Shown here: piece after piece, positions 52,072 to 61,179 of the stretch
Position numbering within the stretch: the first letter of the stretch is position 1
Layout: each line of letters begins with the position of its first letter
NCBI GenBank assembly: GCA_020356065.1
Contig: CP070632.1
Coordinates: 901,077 to 964,021 of the forward strand
Reading direction: 5' to 3'
Length of the DNA: 62,945 nucleotides
DNA from: Nitrospiraceae bacterium
Lineage (GTDB): Bacteria; Nitrospirota; Thermodesulfovibrionia; UBA6902
Notes under the pieces: model-generated
What the model was told of the DNA's origin: nothing
Seen by the model: the letters and a program-made list of their open reading frames with translations, nothing else
The model's database searches: none
Position numbers and translations under genes: made by a program

Positions 52072-52734
52072 CTAATCCCAGTCTCTGTGAGTTACATATT
52101 TGTAACCGGTAAATATGGACCCCATCATACCGCTCTTTTCTTTCACATCAGAAAATGTTGAAATGTAGACGTGGACCATGGCAAAGGAGAATATTACGTA
52201 CATGAGGAGATGGTGCCACAATCTCAGAGTCTGAAGGCTCATCACATTCAACAGCCATCCTCCGAGGATCGTCCAGATGGCGCCTGATTTACTCACCGAA
52301 TACATGGCAAACCCGGAAAAGATCATGAAGAGAAAGATGATCATCATGATCAAATAGGTCAGCCCACCTAACTGTGTGTGGCCCGGGTGACATTTGGACT
52401 TGTCACCGATGAGGAGATAGCACTTGATATCATTTCTCATCGCCTGAAGTCTCTTTGGTGAAAAAGGAAACCAGTTTCTGAAGCTTGCATAGGTGTTTCC
52501 GGCAACGGACCAGTAAAGCCGTATGATTATGCTCATCAGGAACGCATAGGCTGCTACAAAGTGGATGAACCTCATCCATCCCATAATATACTGCCTGCCT
52601 GACGTAGCATGAATAAAGGGATCCCCGATGTAATAGCCTGTTACAGAGAGCGTGAGAATGCTGAGAAAGTTTATCCAGTGTGTAAGACGAACAGGAACTT
52701 CCCATGCATATACCCTGATTCTCTCATTTGCCAT
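52072..52734 (-). CDS. Ni/Fe-hydrogenase b-type cytochrome subunit
   Basis: A 220-residue membrane protein with four helices (about 18-38, 55-75, 125-150, 170-195). Candidate haem ligands are His in RLTHWINFL, RFIHFVAAY, and LWHHLLMYVIFSFAMVHVYIS. It takes electrons from the small subunit and passes them to quinone. It follows the large subunit by 17 nt with an AGGGGGAGG ribosome site. Confidence 0.94.
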   Translation of the reverse strand: MANERIRVYAWEVPVRLTHWINFLSILTLSVTGYYIGDPFIHATSGRQYIMGWMRFIHFVAAYAFLMSIIIRLYWSVAGNTYASFRNWFPFSPKRLQAMRNDIKCYLLIGDKSKCHPGHTQLGGLTYLIMMIIFLFMIFSGFAMYSVSKSGAIWTILGGWLLNVMSLQTLRLWHHLLMYVIFSFAMVHVYISTFSDVKEKSGMMGSIFTGYKYVTHRDWD

Positions 52735-52751
52735 TTTAACCTCCCCCTTTC

Positions 52752-54464
52752 CTATTTAACCTTCATCCTGATAAGTTCGTTCCCGTCAGGATCAACCACA
52801 TGTACCGCACAGGCCATACAGGGATCAAATGAATGCACTGTCCGGAGAATCTCAACAGGCTGTTCAGGGTTGGCTACGGGTGTTCCGATCAGGGCCTCTT
52901 CATAAGGACCTCTCTGGTCTTTTGCATCCCTGGGTGACCCGTTCCATGTACCGGGAACAACGCACTGGTAGTTCTCGATCTTCTGGTTCTTGATCTTTAC
53001 CCAGTGGCAAAGAGCGCCTCGCGGCGCTTCATGGAAACCATAGCCCTGCGCTTCAGCCGGCCATTCGGAAGGGTCCCATTTTTCTCCGCTATGAATCCGC
53101 AGGTCACCTTTCTTCATGTTGGCTGCAAGCTGGTCGATCCAGACCGGGATCTGTTCAGCAGTTACCAGTGTCTCAACAGCACGGGCGGCAATTCTGCCAA
53201 GTGTCGAGAACAGTGCAGCCGGGCCGATCCCCAGTGTCTTAAGCACGCTGTTCACTACCTCCTGAACTCTTTCGTGTCCGGAAGCGTATGCAACAAGCAT
53301 TCTGGAAAGCGGACCGACCTCCATGGCCATGTCATCATAACGGGGTGCTTTCAGCCATGTATACTTCGCATCAGTATCAAGATACTCATAGGGAGGCTGC
53401 GGGCCGGTATACTTGTAGTTTGTCTCACCGTCAAAGGGATGTTTTGCCTTGTCATCTCCACCTGAGTATTCATACCAGGAATGTGTGATATATTCAGTGA
53501 CCTTTTTGTGATCTACGGGAAGGACTTTGGACAGGTCCTTGTTGAGTATGATCCCTCGCGGCAGCCAGTTGTTGTCTGTATTGCTCGCTGTGTCATTCGG
53601 GAAATCACCATAGCTCAGGAAATTGCCGACTCCTTCACCGTATCCCGCCCAGTCAAGATAAAAGGGGGCAACCGCGAGAACATCAGGAATATATACCTTT
53701 TCCACAAAGTCATGGGCCTTTTTTGCCAGTCCCTGCATGAATGCGATACTTCCTGCATTCAGAGCATTCTGACTGTTTGGATCCACAGGAATTGACATCC
53801 CTCCCACAATGTATGTTTGAGCATGAGGGTTCTTTGCTCCAAGCAATGCCTGAATTTTTATGACCTCTCTCTGCCAGTCAAGCGCTTCAAGATAGTGGGC
53901 CACTGCCATGAGGTTTGCCTCAGGAGGAAGCTTGTATGCAGGGTGTCCCCAGTATCCGTTGGCAAACGGGCCGAGCTGACCCCTGTCAACAAAGGCCTTC
54001 AGTCTTTCCTTCACTCCTTTGAAGTAGCCAGCACCTGAATTCGGCCAGTCAGATATGGACTGGGCAAGTCCGGCTGTTTTTACATGATCAGCACTTAACG
54101 CACTCACGATATCCACCCAGTCAAGGGCATGAAGATGATAAAAGTGAATTACATGGTCCTGCACATACTGAATTCCTGAAATAAGATTTCTGATAATCCT
54201 TGCGTTATCAGGAATGGTAATGCCTAAAGCGTCTTCGACCGCTCTCACCGAGGCGGTTGCGTGCACCGTAGTTCAGACGCCTCATATGCGCTGCGTAAAG
54301 GCCCAAGCATCTCTCGGGTCACGGCCTTTCATAATCAGCTCGATCCCTCTGAACATGGTGCTGGAACTCCAGGCATCAACAACCTTGCCGTTTTCAACTT
54401 TAGCCTCAATCCTGAGATGTCCTTCGATCCTTGTTATCGGGTCAATTACCAGTTTCTTAGCCAA
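52752..54464 (-). CDS. [NiFe] hydrogenase large subunit with Sec-x-x-Sec in the N-terminal motif
   Basis: Start TTG (54462-54464, after AGGAGGTGA) to stop gives 570 residues if two in-frame UGA codons, at 54282-54284 (codon 61) and 54273-54275 (codon 64), are read as selenocysteine. The peptide reads QRI-U-GV-U-TTVHATASVRA, exactly the L1 motif RxCGxCxxxH of group 1 enzymes with both Cys replaced. The C-terminal L2 motif keeps Cys549 and Cys552 (SFDPCMACAVH), followed by a 15-residue tail for protease processing. In known structures the first L1 Cys is a terminal Ni ligand and the second bridges Ni and Fe. The rest of the frame is undisturbed. Confidence 0.88.
54238..54257 (-). promoter_or_regulatory. 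SECIS-like hairpin of the hydrogenase large subunit
   Basis: On the minus strand ACCGCCTC (54257-54250) pairs with GAG (54246-54244) and, after one bulged A, GCGGT (54242-54238). The loop is GGU (54249-54247). It starts 23 nt after the second UGA and 32 nt after the first, so a single element could serve both. Confidence 0.65.
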
Positions 54465-54520
54465 TTCTCTTCACCTCCTGTATGAAATTAAATTTCACTG
54501 ATTACTCTGATTTTTAAAAT

Positions 54521-54575
54521 GATGACACAGATAAAACGTAAAATCTGTGTCATCCTGTTTTTTATCTGTGTCATC
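54521..54575. repeat. Palindromic repeat between hydrogenase small and large subunit genes
   Basis: GATGACACAGAT (54521-54532) pairs with ATCTGTGTCATC at 54543-54554, and a second copy of ATCTGTGTCATC lies at 54564-54575. Alternative hairpins are possible. Confidence 0.7.
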
Positions 54576-54584
54576 AAGAATATC

Positions 54585-55673
54585 CTATTCTTCTTTTTTC
54601 TTTGGTGAAATCGCCCTTCCGATACCATGGAGTACCAGACCGGCTGCAGTTGCTGCTGCAAGACCAACACCTACCTTGTCAGCGGTGCTTTCAACTCCGA
54701 ATCCCGGAACTTTGGGAAGTCTCTTATAGATCGGGGTCATGGTGTCCCAGTTATTGTCTGCTGCACATGCGATACAGCCATGACCTCCCTGGATGGGCCA
54801 GCTTGTTCCCTCATTGTATTTAACACTTGGACAGTTGAAGAATGCCTCCGGACCTTTACAGCCCATTTCATACAGGCACCATCCCTGTCTGTGTCCTTCA
54901 TCGCCCCACTGCTGGACGAACTGTCCGGCGTCGAAATGACCCCTTCTTTCACAGTTGTCATGGATTCTCTTGCCATGTGCAAAGAGGGGACGCTTGCGAT
55001 TATCAAGGACCGGAAGTGATCCAAAGGTAAGATAGTGCACAATCGTCGCTGTTAAGTTCTCAACATTCATGGGACATCCGGGCAGGTTAACCAGGGGGAT
55101 ACCCGGAACTGCTTTTTCCACTCCCACCGCTCCTGTGGGATTCGGCTTTGCGCTTGCTATGCCTCCCCAGGATGAACAGGATCCAACGGCTATTGTGGCA
55201 GCTGCATTGCCGCAGACTTCCCGAGCGATATCAAGGGCAGATCTTCCCCCCACACAACAGTAGATACCATTATCGGCCATTGGGATGGCACCCTCAACAA
55301 TTGCAAAGTATTTCCCTTTGTGGTTTGTTACAACATCCTGCAGGGATTTTTCAGCGTTTTTTCCTGAAGGAGCCATGATTGTTTCATGATATTCAAGGGA
55401 GAACACATCGAGCACAATGTCCCCGATCGTCGGGTTTGTTGCTCTCAAAGTTGACTCTGTATCTCCGGCACAGTCTGAAAACTCAAGCCATACAAGATAC
55501 GGTTTCTGGGCGACTACTGCTTCGGCGATCTTAGGGATAAACGAGGCAGGCAGGGCCAGTGTTGCTGCCATGGCAGAACAGAATTTTATAAAGTCCCGTC
55601 GGGAAACGCCTTTGTTCTCAAGGGCATCAAAGACTTTATTTTTGTCCGGGCTGCCGCTGGAATTTGACTTCAT
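54585..55673 (-). CDS. [NiFe] hydrogenase small subunit, Tat-exported
   Basis: A 362-residue protein. A twin-arginine signal (SRRDFIKF, residues 24-31, then a hydrophobic stretch) sends the heterodimer to the periplasm, and a C-terminal helix (about 330-350) anchors it. The Fe-S ligand regions are present (GSCSSWGGI, NLPGCPMN, HDNCERRGHFD, GWCLYEMGCKGP, NCPSVKYN, GHGCIACA). At the proximal site the usual CxGC reads CAGD (Cys68, Asp71), so the cluster should be 3Cys-1Asp. The first gene of the structural operon. Confidence 0.94.
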   Translation of the reverse strand: MKSNSSGSPDKNKVFDALENKGVSRRDFIKFCSAMAATLALPASFIPKIAEAVVAQKPYLVWLEFSDCAGDTESTLRATNPTIGDIVLDVFSLEYHETIMAPSGKNAEKSLQDVVTNHKGKYFAIVEGAIPMADNGIYCCVGGRSALDIAREVCGNAAATIAVGSCSSWGGIASAKPNPTGAVGVEKAVPGIPLVNLPGCPMNVENLTATIVHYLTFGSLPVLDNRKRPLFAHGKRIHDNCERRGHFDAGQFVQQWGDEGHRQGWCLYEMGCKGPEAFFNCPSVKYNEGTSWPIQGGHGCIACAADNNWDTMTPIYKRLPKVPGFGVESTADKVGVGLAAATAAGLVLHGIGRAISPKKKEE

Positions 55674-55962
55674 AGATCTACCCCCTTTCTAAAAAATATA
55701 ACATTTATAATTACTTCCAATATTATTCATATAACAATAATTACACAAGTATCAATACATGTCAACAGAAATATTTACATAACTCAGTCAATATAAAAGA
55801 AAAAATAAAGCAATTTAAGTGCCAGTACGCATTTTTAGCAGAATCAAGCCTTCACAGGCTTTGAGCAGGGTTTCGAGGAAGAATAATTAATTAAACAAAG
55901 TTACAATTTGTTACGACGAGCCTGTAAAGTCACTATATGACATAGATGTGATGGGCCCAGAA

Positions 55963-57657
55963 TCAATGGGCAGCTCTCTTCAGGAGCTCCTTTGCATGGC
56001 TGAGTGAAAGGTCTGAAATCTCACCACTTAACATCCTGGCAATTTCTGCAGTCCTGTCGTTTCTTTCAAGCTGTTTGATAGAGACCACCGTCCTTTTATT
56101 GGTGACCTCTTTTTCTATTTTCATGTGTCTGTCAGCATATGATGCTATCTGGGGCAGATGTGTGATGCAGATGACCTGATGGTTTTTTGAGAGAGCCTTG
56201 AGTTTCTTTCCAACTGTTTCAGCTGTCTTTCCGCCAATACCCGCATCAATCTCATCGAAAACAAGAACTGGGATGTTGTCCCCTTTTGCCATTATGCCCT
56301 TGAGTGCGAGCATTATCCTTGAGAGCTCACCACCTGACACAATTTTTGCCATTGGTTTGAGGTCTTCACCGACATTGGGAGAAATCAGGAACTCAATATT
56401 GTCTATACCAGTCTGATTTGCTTCCCATCCATCAAGGGTATCGTTTCCACTCTGCTGCGTTAACAGAATTGAAAATTGTGTATCAGGCATGGACAGCTCT
56501 GCAAGCTGATTAACAACTGCAGATTCAACCTTCTTTGCAGCTGCGTTTCTTTTCCTGGACAGTGTTCTGGCTTTATCCGTAAAAGTCTTTCTGACATCAT
56601 CAAGTTCAGACTTTAAAGAGTCCAGTATTTCCTCTGAATGCTTCAGTTCTTCAAGCTCAATCAATGAAGTGTCTCTGTAATCCAGGATTTCCCTGATCGA
56701 GGATCCGTACTTCCTCTTTAAGGCCTTGATCAACTCTAGCCGCTGCTGGACCTGTTCGAGTCTGTCAGGATTAAAATCGATACTGTCTTTATAATCTCTG
56801 AGAAAATAAGATGTTTCCTCCAGTAACGGCAGGGCATCCGCTGCAGACTTCAGAGCGTCTTTTGCTCTGCTGTCAATTTCAGAAATTTTTCGGAGATGTT
56901 CAATAATAGTTGAAATGGATGGAAGAGTTGCATTGTCTGAAGCATAAAGCAATTCGTGGGACTGGTTAGCCAGTTCCGCAAGATGACCGGCACTGCCAAG
57001 TACTTTTTCCTCTTCCATCAGCTCTTCCTCTTCATCCTGCCTCAGGCCTGCTGACTCAATTTCGTTTATCTGATGCTTGAGGATATCCATTCGCTGGACC
57101 CGTTCCCTGTCTTTCTCTTCTATTGACCTGACACGGGATTTCAGGGATGACAGCGATTCATAGAGTCTACCAACCTCGTCCCGGTCTTTTATGAGTCCGC
57201 TGAACATATCAAGCAGGTCAAGCTGGTTGTCATTGGAAAGCAGGGACTGATGCTCGTACTGCCCGTGAATATCAATGATATTTCTGCTGATATCCGAGAG
57301 GGTCTGAACATTTGCCATTGAGCTGTTGATATATGCCCTGTTCTTTCCCTGTGACAGGATTACTCTTTTAAAGATCAGCCCGTCATCAATCGTCACCCCT
57401 GCATCCCTGATAGCATCTCGAACATGTGTGCTCATTTTTTTTGTATTGATTTCAAAATAAGACTCTATCCGGGCCTCTTTCTCGCCGCTTCTCACATGCT
57501 CAGAAGCTGCTCTTTCTCCGAGGGACAGGCTCAGGGCGTTTATTATTATCGATTTTCCTGCCCCGGTTTCTCCTGTAATGACATTAAATCCCTTCCCAAA
57601 CTCAACAGTTGCGTCGTCAATGATCGAAAAATTGGTAATGTGTAGTTCATGAAGCAT
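55963..57657 (-). CDS. recN: DNA repair protein RecN
   Basis: A 564-residue SMC-like ATPase. Walker A in GETGAGKSIIINALSLSLG (about 31-49), the family-specific GQYEHQSLLS, long central coiled coils (about 160-380), the ABC signature MAKIVSGGELSRIMLALK and Walker B in PVLVFDEIDAGIGGKTAE. It works in double-strand-break repair. Full-length; no neighbour on the same strand follows closely. Confidence 0.96.
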   Translation of the reverse strand: MLHELHITNFSIIDDATVEFGKGFNVITGETGAGKSIIINALSLSLGERAASEHVRSGEKEARIESYFEINTKKMSTHVRDAIRDAGVTIDDGLIFKRVILSQGKNRAYINSSMANVQTLSDISRNIIDIHGQYEHQSLLSNDNQLDLLDMFSGLIKDRDEVGRLYESLSSLKSRVRSIEEKDRERVQRMDILKHQINEIESAGLRQDEEEELMEEEKVLGSAGHLAELANQSHELLYASDNATLPSISTIIEHLRKISEIDSRAKDALKSAADALPLLEETSYFLRDYKDSIDFNPDRLEQVQQRLELIKALKRKYGSSIREILDYRDTSLIELEELKHSEEILDSLKSELDDVRKTFTDKARTLSRKRNAAAKKVESAVVNQLAELSMPDTQFSILLTQQSGNDTLDGWEANQTGIDNIEFLISPNVGEDLKPMAKIVSGGELSRIMLALKGIMAKGDNIPVLVFDEIDAGIGGKTAETVGKKLKALSKNHQVICITHLPQIASYADRHMKIEKEVTNKRTVVSIKQLERNDRTAEIARMLSGEISDLSLSHAKELLKRAAH

Positions 57658-57823
57658 GATGTTGAGAAATATCTTATCAAAAACATGAGGTTTTTTTAAG
57701 AGTTTTCTCCAAGAGGACGTATCTGCATGTTAATCGGACATTTCTGAATTGACCTGACATAGGTACTCCATGCAGTTGCAAAATATCATGAATCTCTGCT
57801 ATATTTTATAGTTGGAGGTTAAC

Positions 57824-58030
57824 GTGAAAGAAAAACTACATCCCGAAATGAAGGAAGTCAATGCCGTATGCGCCTGTGGCGAGTCCTTTACTACAAGGTC
57901 TACCCAGGACTCCATACACGTGGATATATGTTCCAATTGTCATCCCTTTTTCACCGGCAAGCAGAAACTTGTTGATGCAGAGGGAAGGGTTGACAAGTTC
58001 AGGAAGAAATACGCAAAACACAACAAGTAG
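57824..58030 (+). CDS. rpmE: 50S ribosomal protein L31
   Basis: A 68-residue zinc-type L31. The GTG at 57824 is chosen because GGAGG lies 7 nt upstream; the frame opens at a TTG within that site. The Cys set CACGESF and [10 protein letters not shown] binds zinc. Single-gene unit with its own terminator. Confidence 0.94.
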   Translation: MKEKLHPEMKEVNAVCACGESFTTRSTQDSIHVDICSNCHPFFTGKQKLVDAEGRVDKFRKKYAKHNK

Positions 58031-58039
58031 CAAACTTTA

Positions 58040-58096
58040 AAAGGAAAACACGCGCTTTTTTTGTAAATTATTCAGAGTGTGTGTTTTCCTTTTTTT
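58040..58096 (+). terminator. Rho-independent terminator of rpmE
   Basis: AAAGGAAAACAC (58040-58051) pairs with GTGTTTTCCTTT (58081-58092), and a T run follows. The loop is about 29 nt. Confidence 0.75.
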
Positions 58097-58183
58097 AATG
58101 ATAAGAAAAAGCATGGGGTCATAAGGCACCAGTTATTTGACTCTGTTCCTCTACCCCCATGATATGTACATGAGGAGTTTAAG

Positions 58184-59089
58184 ATGAGTGATATTGGCGG
58201 TCAGGCAGTCATAGAAGGAGTTATGATGAGGTCAGGAAACGTTTATGCTATTGCAGTGCGGTCACCTGACAAAGAGATTGTATGTAAGAAAGAAACAATC
58301 AGGGAACTGCCCAAGCCTCTTAAATGGCCGATCATCAGGGGGGTGGTAGCCCTTGGACAGGCTTTATCCATAGGTATCAGGGCCCTTCTTTATTCTGCCG
58401 AGGCATCAGGACATGAAGAGGAAAAACCTTCTGACTTTTCACTTTTCATGACAGTTCTTGTTTCGTTTGTTATCGGTATAGGACTTTTTTTCCTGCTGCC
58501 TCTTTACGGTACGAAGCTTCTGGGAACCATCTATAGTTCGATTAGCGACAGTTCCTTAATGTTTAATCTGGTCGATGGAGTTATTCGGGTTGCATTCTTT
58601 CTGATGTATATCCTTTCAATACGTATGCTCAAGGACATCAGGCGGGTGTTTCAATATCATGGAGCTGAACACAAAGTGGTCCATGCCTTTGAAGCAGGAG
58701 TCGAGTTAACACCTCAGAATGCTGATAATTTCAGCACGCTCCATCCACGATGCGGTACAAGTTTTCTCATTATGGTAATGCTGCTGAGTATCCTTGTTTT
58801 TTCACTCATTCCCAAAGACTGGCCCTTTATTGAAAAATTCGTGTCCCGGATAGTGTTGATTCCCTTAATAGCAGGATTGTCCTATGAATTTATTAAAATG
58901 TCTTCAAAAAAAATGAATAATCCCGTTGTTCGTTATTTGTCAATGCCCGGGTTGTGGCTTCAGAAACTTACCACCGGTATCCCTTCTCCTGATCAGATAG
59001 AGGTTGCAATAAAGGCCCTTACAGAAACGTTAAGCAAGGACTCAACCAGGGAAGATTCAGCGGAGATCAAGACTCATGTTGTTGGATAA
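58184..59089 (+). CDS. DUF1385 family membrane protein
   Basis: A 301-residue protein with the DUF1385 opening ([23 protein letters not shown]), four to five membrane helices (about 85-105, 125-150, 200-220, 225-245), and the conserved [20 protein letters not shown] and HPRCGTSFL segments with His, Glu and Cys residues that may bind metal. The family sits upstream of prfA in many genomes, as here; the genes overlap by 14 nt. Function is unknown. Confidence 0.92.
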   Translation: MSDIGGQAVIEGVMMRSGNVYAIAVRSPDKEIVCKKETIRELPKPLKWPIIRGVVALGQALSIGIRALLYSAEASGHEEEKPSDFSLFMTVLVSFVIGIGLFFLLPLYGTKLLGTIYSSISDSSLMFNLVDGVIRVAFFLMYILSIRMLKDIRRVFQYHGAEHKVVHAFEAGVELTPQNADNFSTLHPRCGTSFLIMVMLLSILVFSLIPKDWPFIEKFVSRIVLIPLIAGLSYEFIKMSSKKMNNPVVRYLSMPGLWLQKLTTGIPSPDQIEVAIKALTETLSKDSTREDSAEIKTHVVG

Positions 59090-60143
59090 ACTGGAAGAGA
59101 TCGAAAATAAATATGATGAGCTGACAAACATATTGTCAGATCCTGATATCTTTTCTGATTATACCAAGAGCCAGAAGTATTCAAAGGAACAGTCAGAGCT
59201 TGAAGAGGTTGTCCGGATGATCAGGGAGTATAAGAAGACTATTGCGGAAATAAAAGAGGCCGAGGAGATATTGAAATCTGACGGTGATCAGGAGATGCAG
59301 GAGCTTGCCGAGGCAGAACTGATCGAACTCAGGGAGAGAAAGCCGGACATAGAGAAAAAATTAAAATTCATGCTAATTCCCAAAGACCCCCGCGATTCAA
59401 AAAACATACTTCTTGAGATCAGGGCGGGAACAGGAGGGGATGAAGCCGGTCTGTTTGCCGCTGACCTGTTCAGGATGTATTCCAAATATGCAGAGAGCAG
59501 GCGCTGGAAAGTGGAAGTGATGGACATGAACACAACAGGCGTGGGCGGAATAAAGGAAGTGATAGCATCAATACAGGGCAAGGGTGCCTATAGCCGTCTG
59601 AAATACGAAAGCGGTACTCACAGGGTACAGCGGGTACCTGCCACAGAAACTTCAGGGAGGATACATACTTCAGCTGCAACCGTGGCTGTTTTACCTGAGG
59701 CTGAAGAGGTTGATCTTAAAATAGATGAAAAAGATCTTCGGGTGGATACCTACTGCTCTTCAGGTCCGGGCGGTCAGGGGGTAAACACAACATACTCTGC
59801 TGTGAGAATTGTCCATGCACCGACCGGTCTCATTGTTCAGTGCCAGGACAGCAGGTCACAGATAAAAAACAGGGAAAAGGCCATGAAGGTTTTGCGTTCA
59901 AGGCTTTATGATCTGGAACTTGAAAGCCAGGAAAAGGAGAGGGCAAAGGAGAGAAAATCCCAGGTTGGTTCCGGTGACAGAAGTGAAAGGATACGGACGT
60001 ACAACTTCCCGCAGAACAGGGTGACAGATCATAGAATAGGGCTCACACTTCATAAGCTTACACTCATACTTGAAGGCGACCTCGATGAGCTGATTGAAGG
60101 GCTGAGTACCCACTTTCAGGCTGAGAAGCTGAAAGAAGTTTAA
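59076..60143 (+). CDS. prfA: Peptide chain release factor 1
   Basis: A 355-residue class I release factor. The PAT motif ([20 protein letters not shown]) identifies RF1, which reads UAA and UAG; the GGQ loop is [17 protein letters not shown]. Because RF1 does not read UGA, it does not compete at the Sec codons of this window; RF2 would. Confidence 0.97.
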   Translation: MLLDKLEEIENKYDELTNILSDPDIFSDYTKSQKYSKEQSELEEVVRMIREYKKTIAEIKEAEEILKSDGDQEMQELAEAELIELRERKPDIEKKLKFMLIPKDPRDSKNILLEIRAGTGGDEAGLFAADLFRMYSKYAESRRWKVEVMDMNTTGVGGIKEVIASIQGKGAYSRLKYESGTHRVQRVPATETSGRIHTSAATVAVLPEAEEVDLKIDEKDLRVDTYCSSGPGGQGVNTTYSAVRIVHAPTGLIVQCQDSRSQIKNREKAMKVLRSRLYDLELESQEKERAKERKSQVGSGDRSERIRTYNFPQNRVTDHRIGLTLHKLTLILEGDLDELIEGLSTHFQAEKLKEV

Positions 60144-60149
60144 CAGACA

Positions 60150-60240
60150 GGAGTCGAGGGGACAGGGATTCAAGTGACTGAAAGAACTGTATCATATTTT
60201 TTCACTGGAACCCTTGAAGCCTGATATCCTTGACCCAATT
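60150..60240. repeat. Palindromic repeat between prfA and prmC
   Basis: AGGGATTCAAGTGA on the left and TCACTGGAACCCTTGAAGC on the right pair imperfectly. The units resemble the atpB-atpD repeat. The potential TTG start of prmC at 60214 lies inside the right arm. Confidence 0.45.
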
Positions 60241-60249
60241 TTATTTATG

Positions 60250-61179
60250 AATGCTATCCAGAAAATCAAGGAAGTTACAGGGATACTCTTACCCTGCGGG
60301 ATCGAATCTGCCGAGAGAGAGGCAGAGCTGATGATACGATACGGTCTTCATATCGATCCTGTAACGCTGTACAATGAAAATCGTGATCTTGAGAAACACG
60401 AGGAACTTATGATACAGAAGATGGTTGACAGGAGAACAGCGCGGGAGCCATTACAGTACATACTTGGAAGTGTTGATTTTATGGATCTGCACCTTAATGT
60501 AAGCGAAGGGGTGCTTATCCCGAGGCCTGAGACTGAATTGATGGCAGAATATGCCATAAAGAAAGTAAAGAGTTATGAGTTAAGGGGTATGAGTGAAAGA
60601 CAAAACATCGAACCACAACGTCAGGATTTCGGGATATTAAACAAAAAACTCTGCACTCCAGACTTGGGACTTTGCATTCTTGACCTCTGCACAGGCAGCG
60701 GCTGTCTGGCCCTTTCTATTGCAAAGGTATTTCCTGACGCTCACATAACTGGCTGCGACGATTCAGAAGATGCACTGCATATTGCAGAAAAAAATGCTGA
60801 GATGAATAACATCAAGAATGTAAGATTTATCAGGGGAGACCTTTTTGATGCGGTTCCTCATGAAGATAATTTCGATATGATCATCTCCAATCCTCCCTAC
60901 ATAAAAACAGATGAAATAAAAGGTCTGCAGCCTGAAATAAGGGACTGGGAGCCTTTAAAAGCTCTTGATGGAGGAGACGACGGCCTTGACTATTACAGGC
61001 TTATAGTTCCGGAGTCAGTGCATTTTTTAAGGAACAACGGGATACTGATATTTGAGCATGGAGACGGTCAGTCTGATGATATTGCCGGAATATTACGTAT
61101 TGCAGGTTTTAAAGCAATTGAAGCAATAAAGGATTACAGCGGCAAAGAGAGGTTTATACAGGCCAGATGGACAAAATAG
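60250..61179 (+). CDS. prmC: Release factor glutamine methyltransferase PrmC
   Basis: About 309 residues from the ATG at 60250; the frame is open to TTG 60214, but that region is a repeat. The N-terminal helical domain is followed by the SAM domain with LDLCTGSGCLALSIAK and the catalytic NPPY (ISNPPYIKTDE). Compared with the family, about 30 extra residues (VKSYELRGMSERQNIE...) precede the SAM motif I. It methylates the GGQ glutamine of RF1, encoded directly upstream, and overlaps murA by 13 nt. Confidence 0.92.
   Translation, partial: NAIQKIKEVTGILLPCGIESAEREAELMIRYGLHIDPVTLYNENRDLEKHEELMIQKMVDRRTAREPLQYILGSVDFMDLHLNVSEGVLIPRPETELMAEYAIKKVKSYELRGMSERQNIEPQRQDFGILNKKLCTPDLGLCILDLCTGSGCLALSIAKVFPDAHITGCDDSEDALHIAEKNAEMNNIKNVRFIRGDLFDAVPHEDNFDMIISNPPYIKTDEIKGLQPEIRDWEPLKALDGGDDGLDYYRLIVPESVHFLRNNGILIFEHGDGQSDDIAGILRIAGFKAIEAIKDYSGKERFIQARWTK

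Noticed and set aside
54266-54284. Reading the large-subunit gene as a pseudogene or two genes split by stops
   Set aside because: The only two stops fall exactly on the two conserved Cys codons, both are UGA, the frame is unbroken on each side, all partner and maturation genes are intact, and a SECIS-like hairpin follows.
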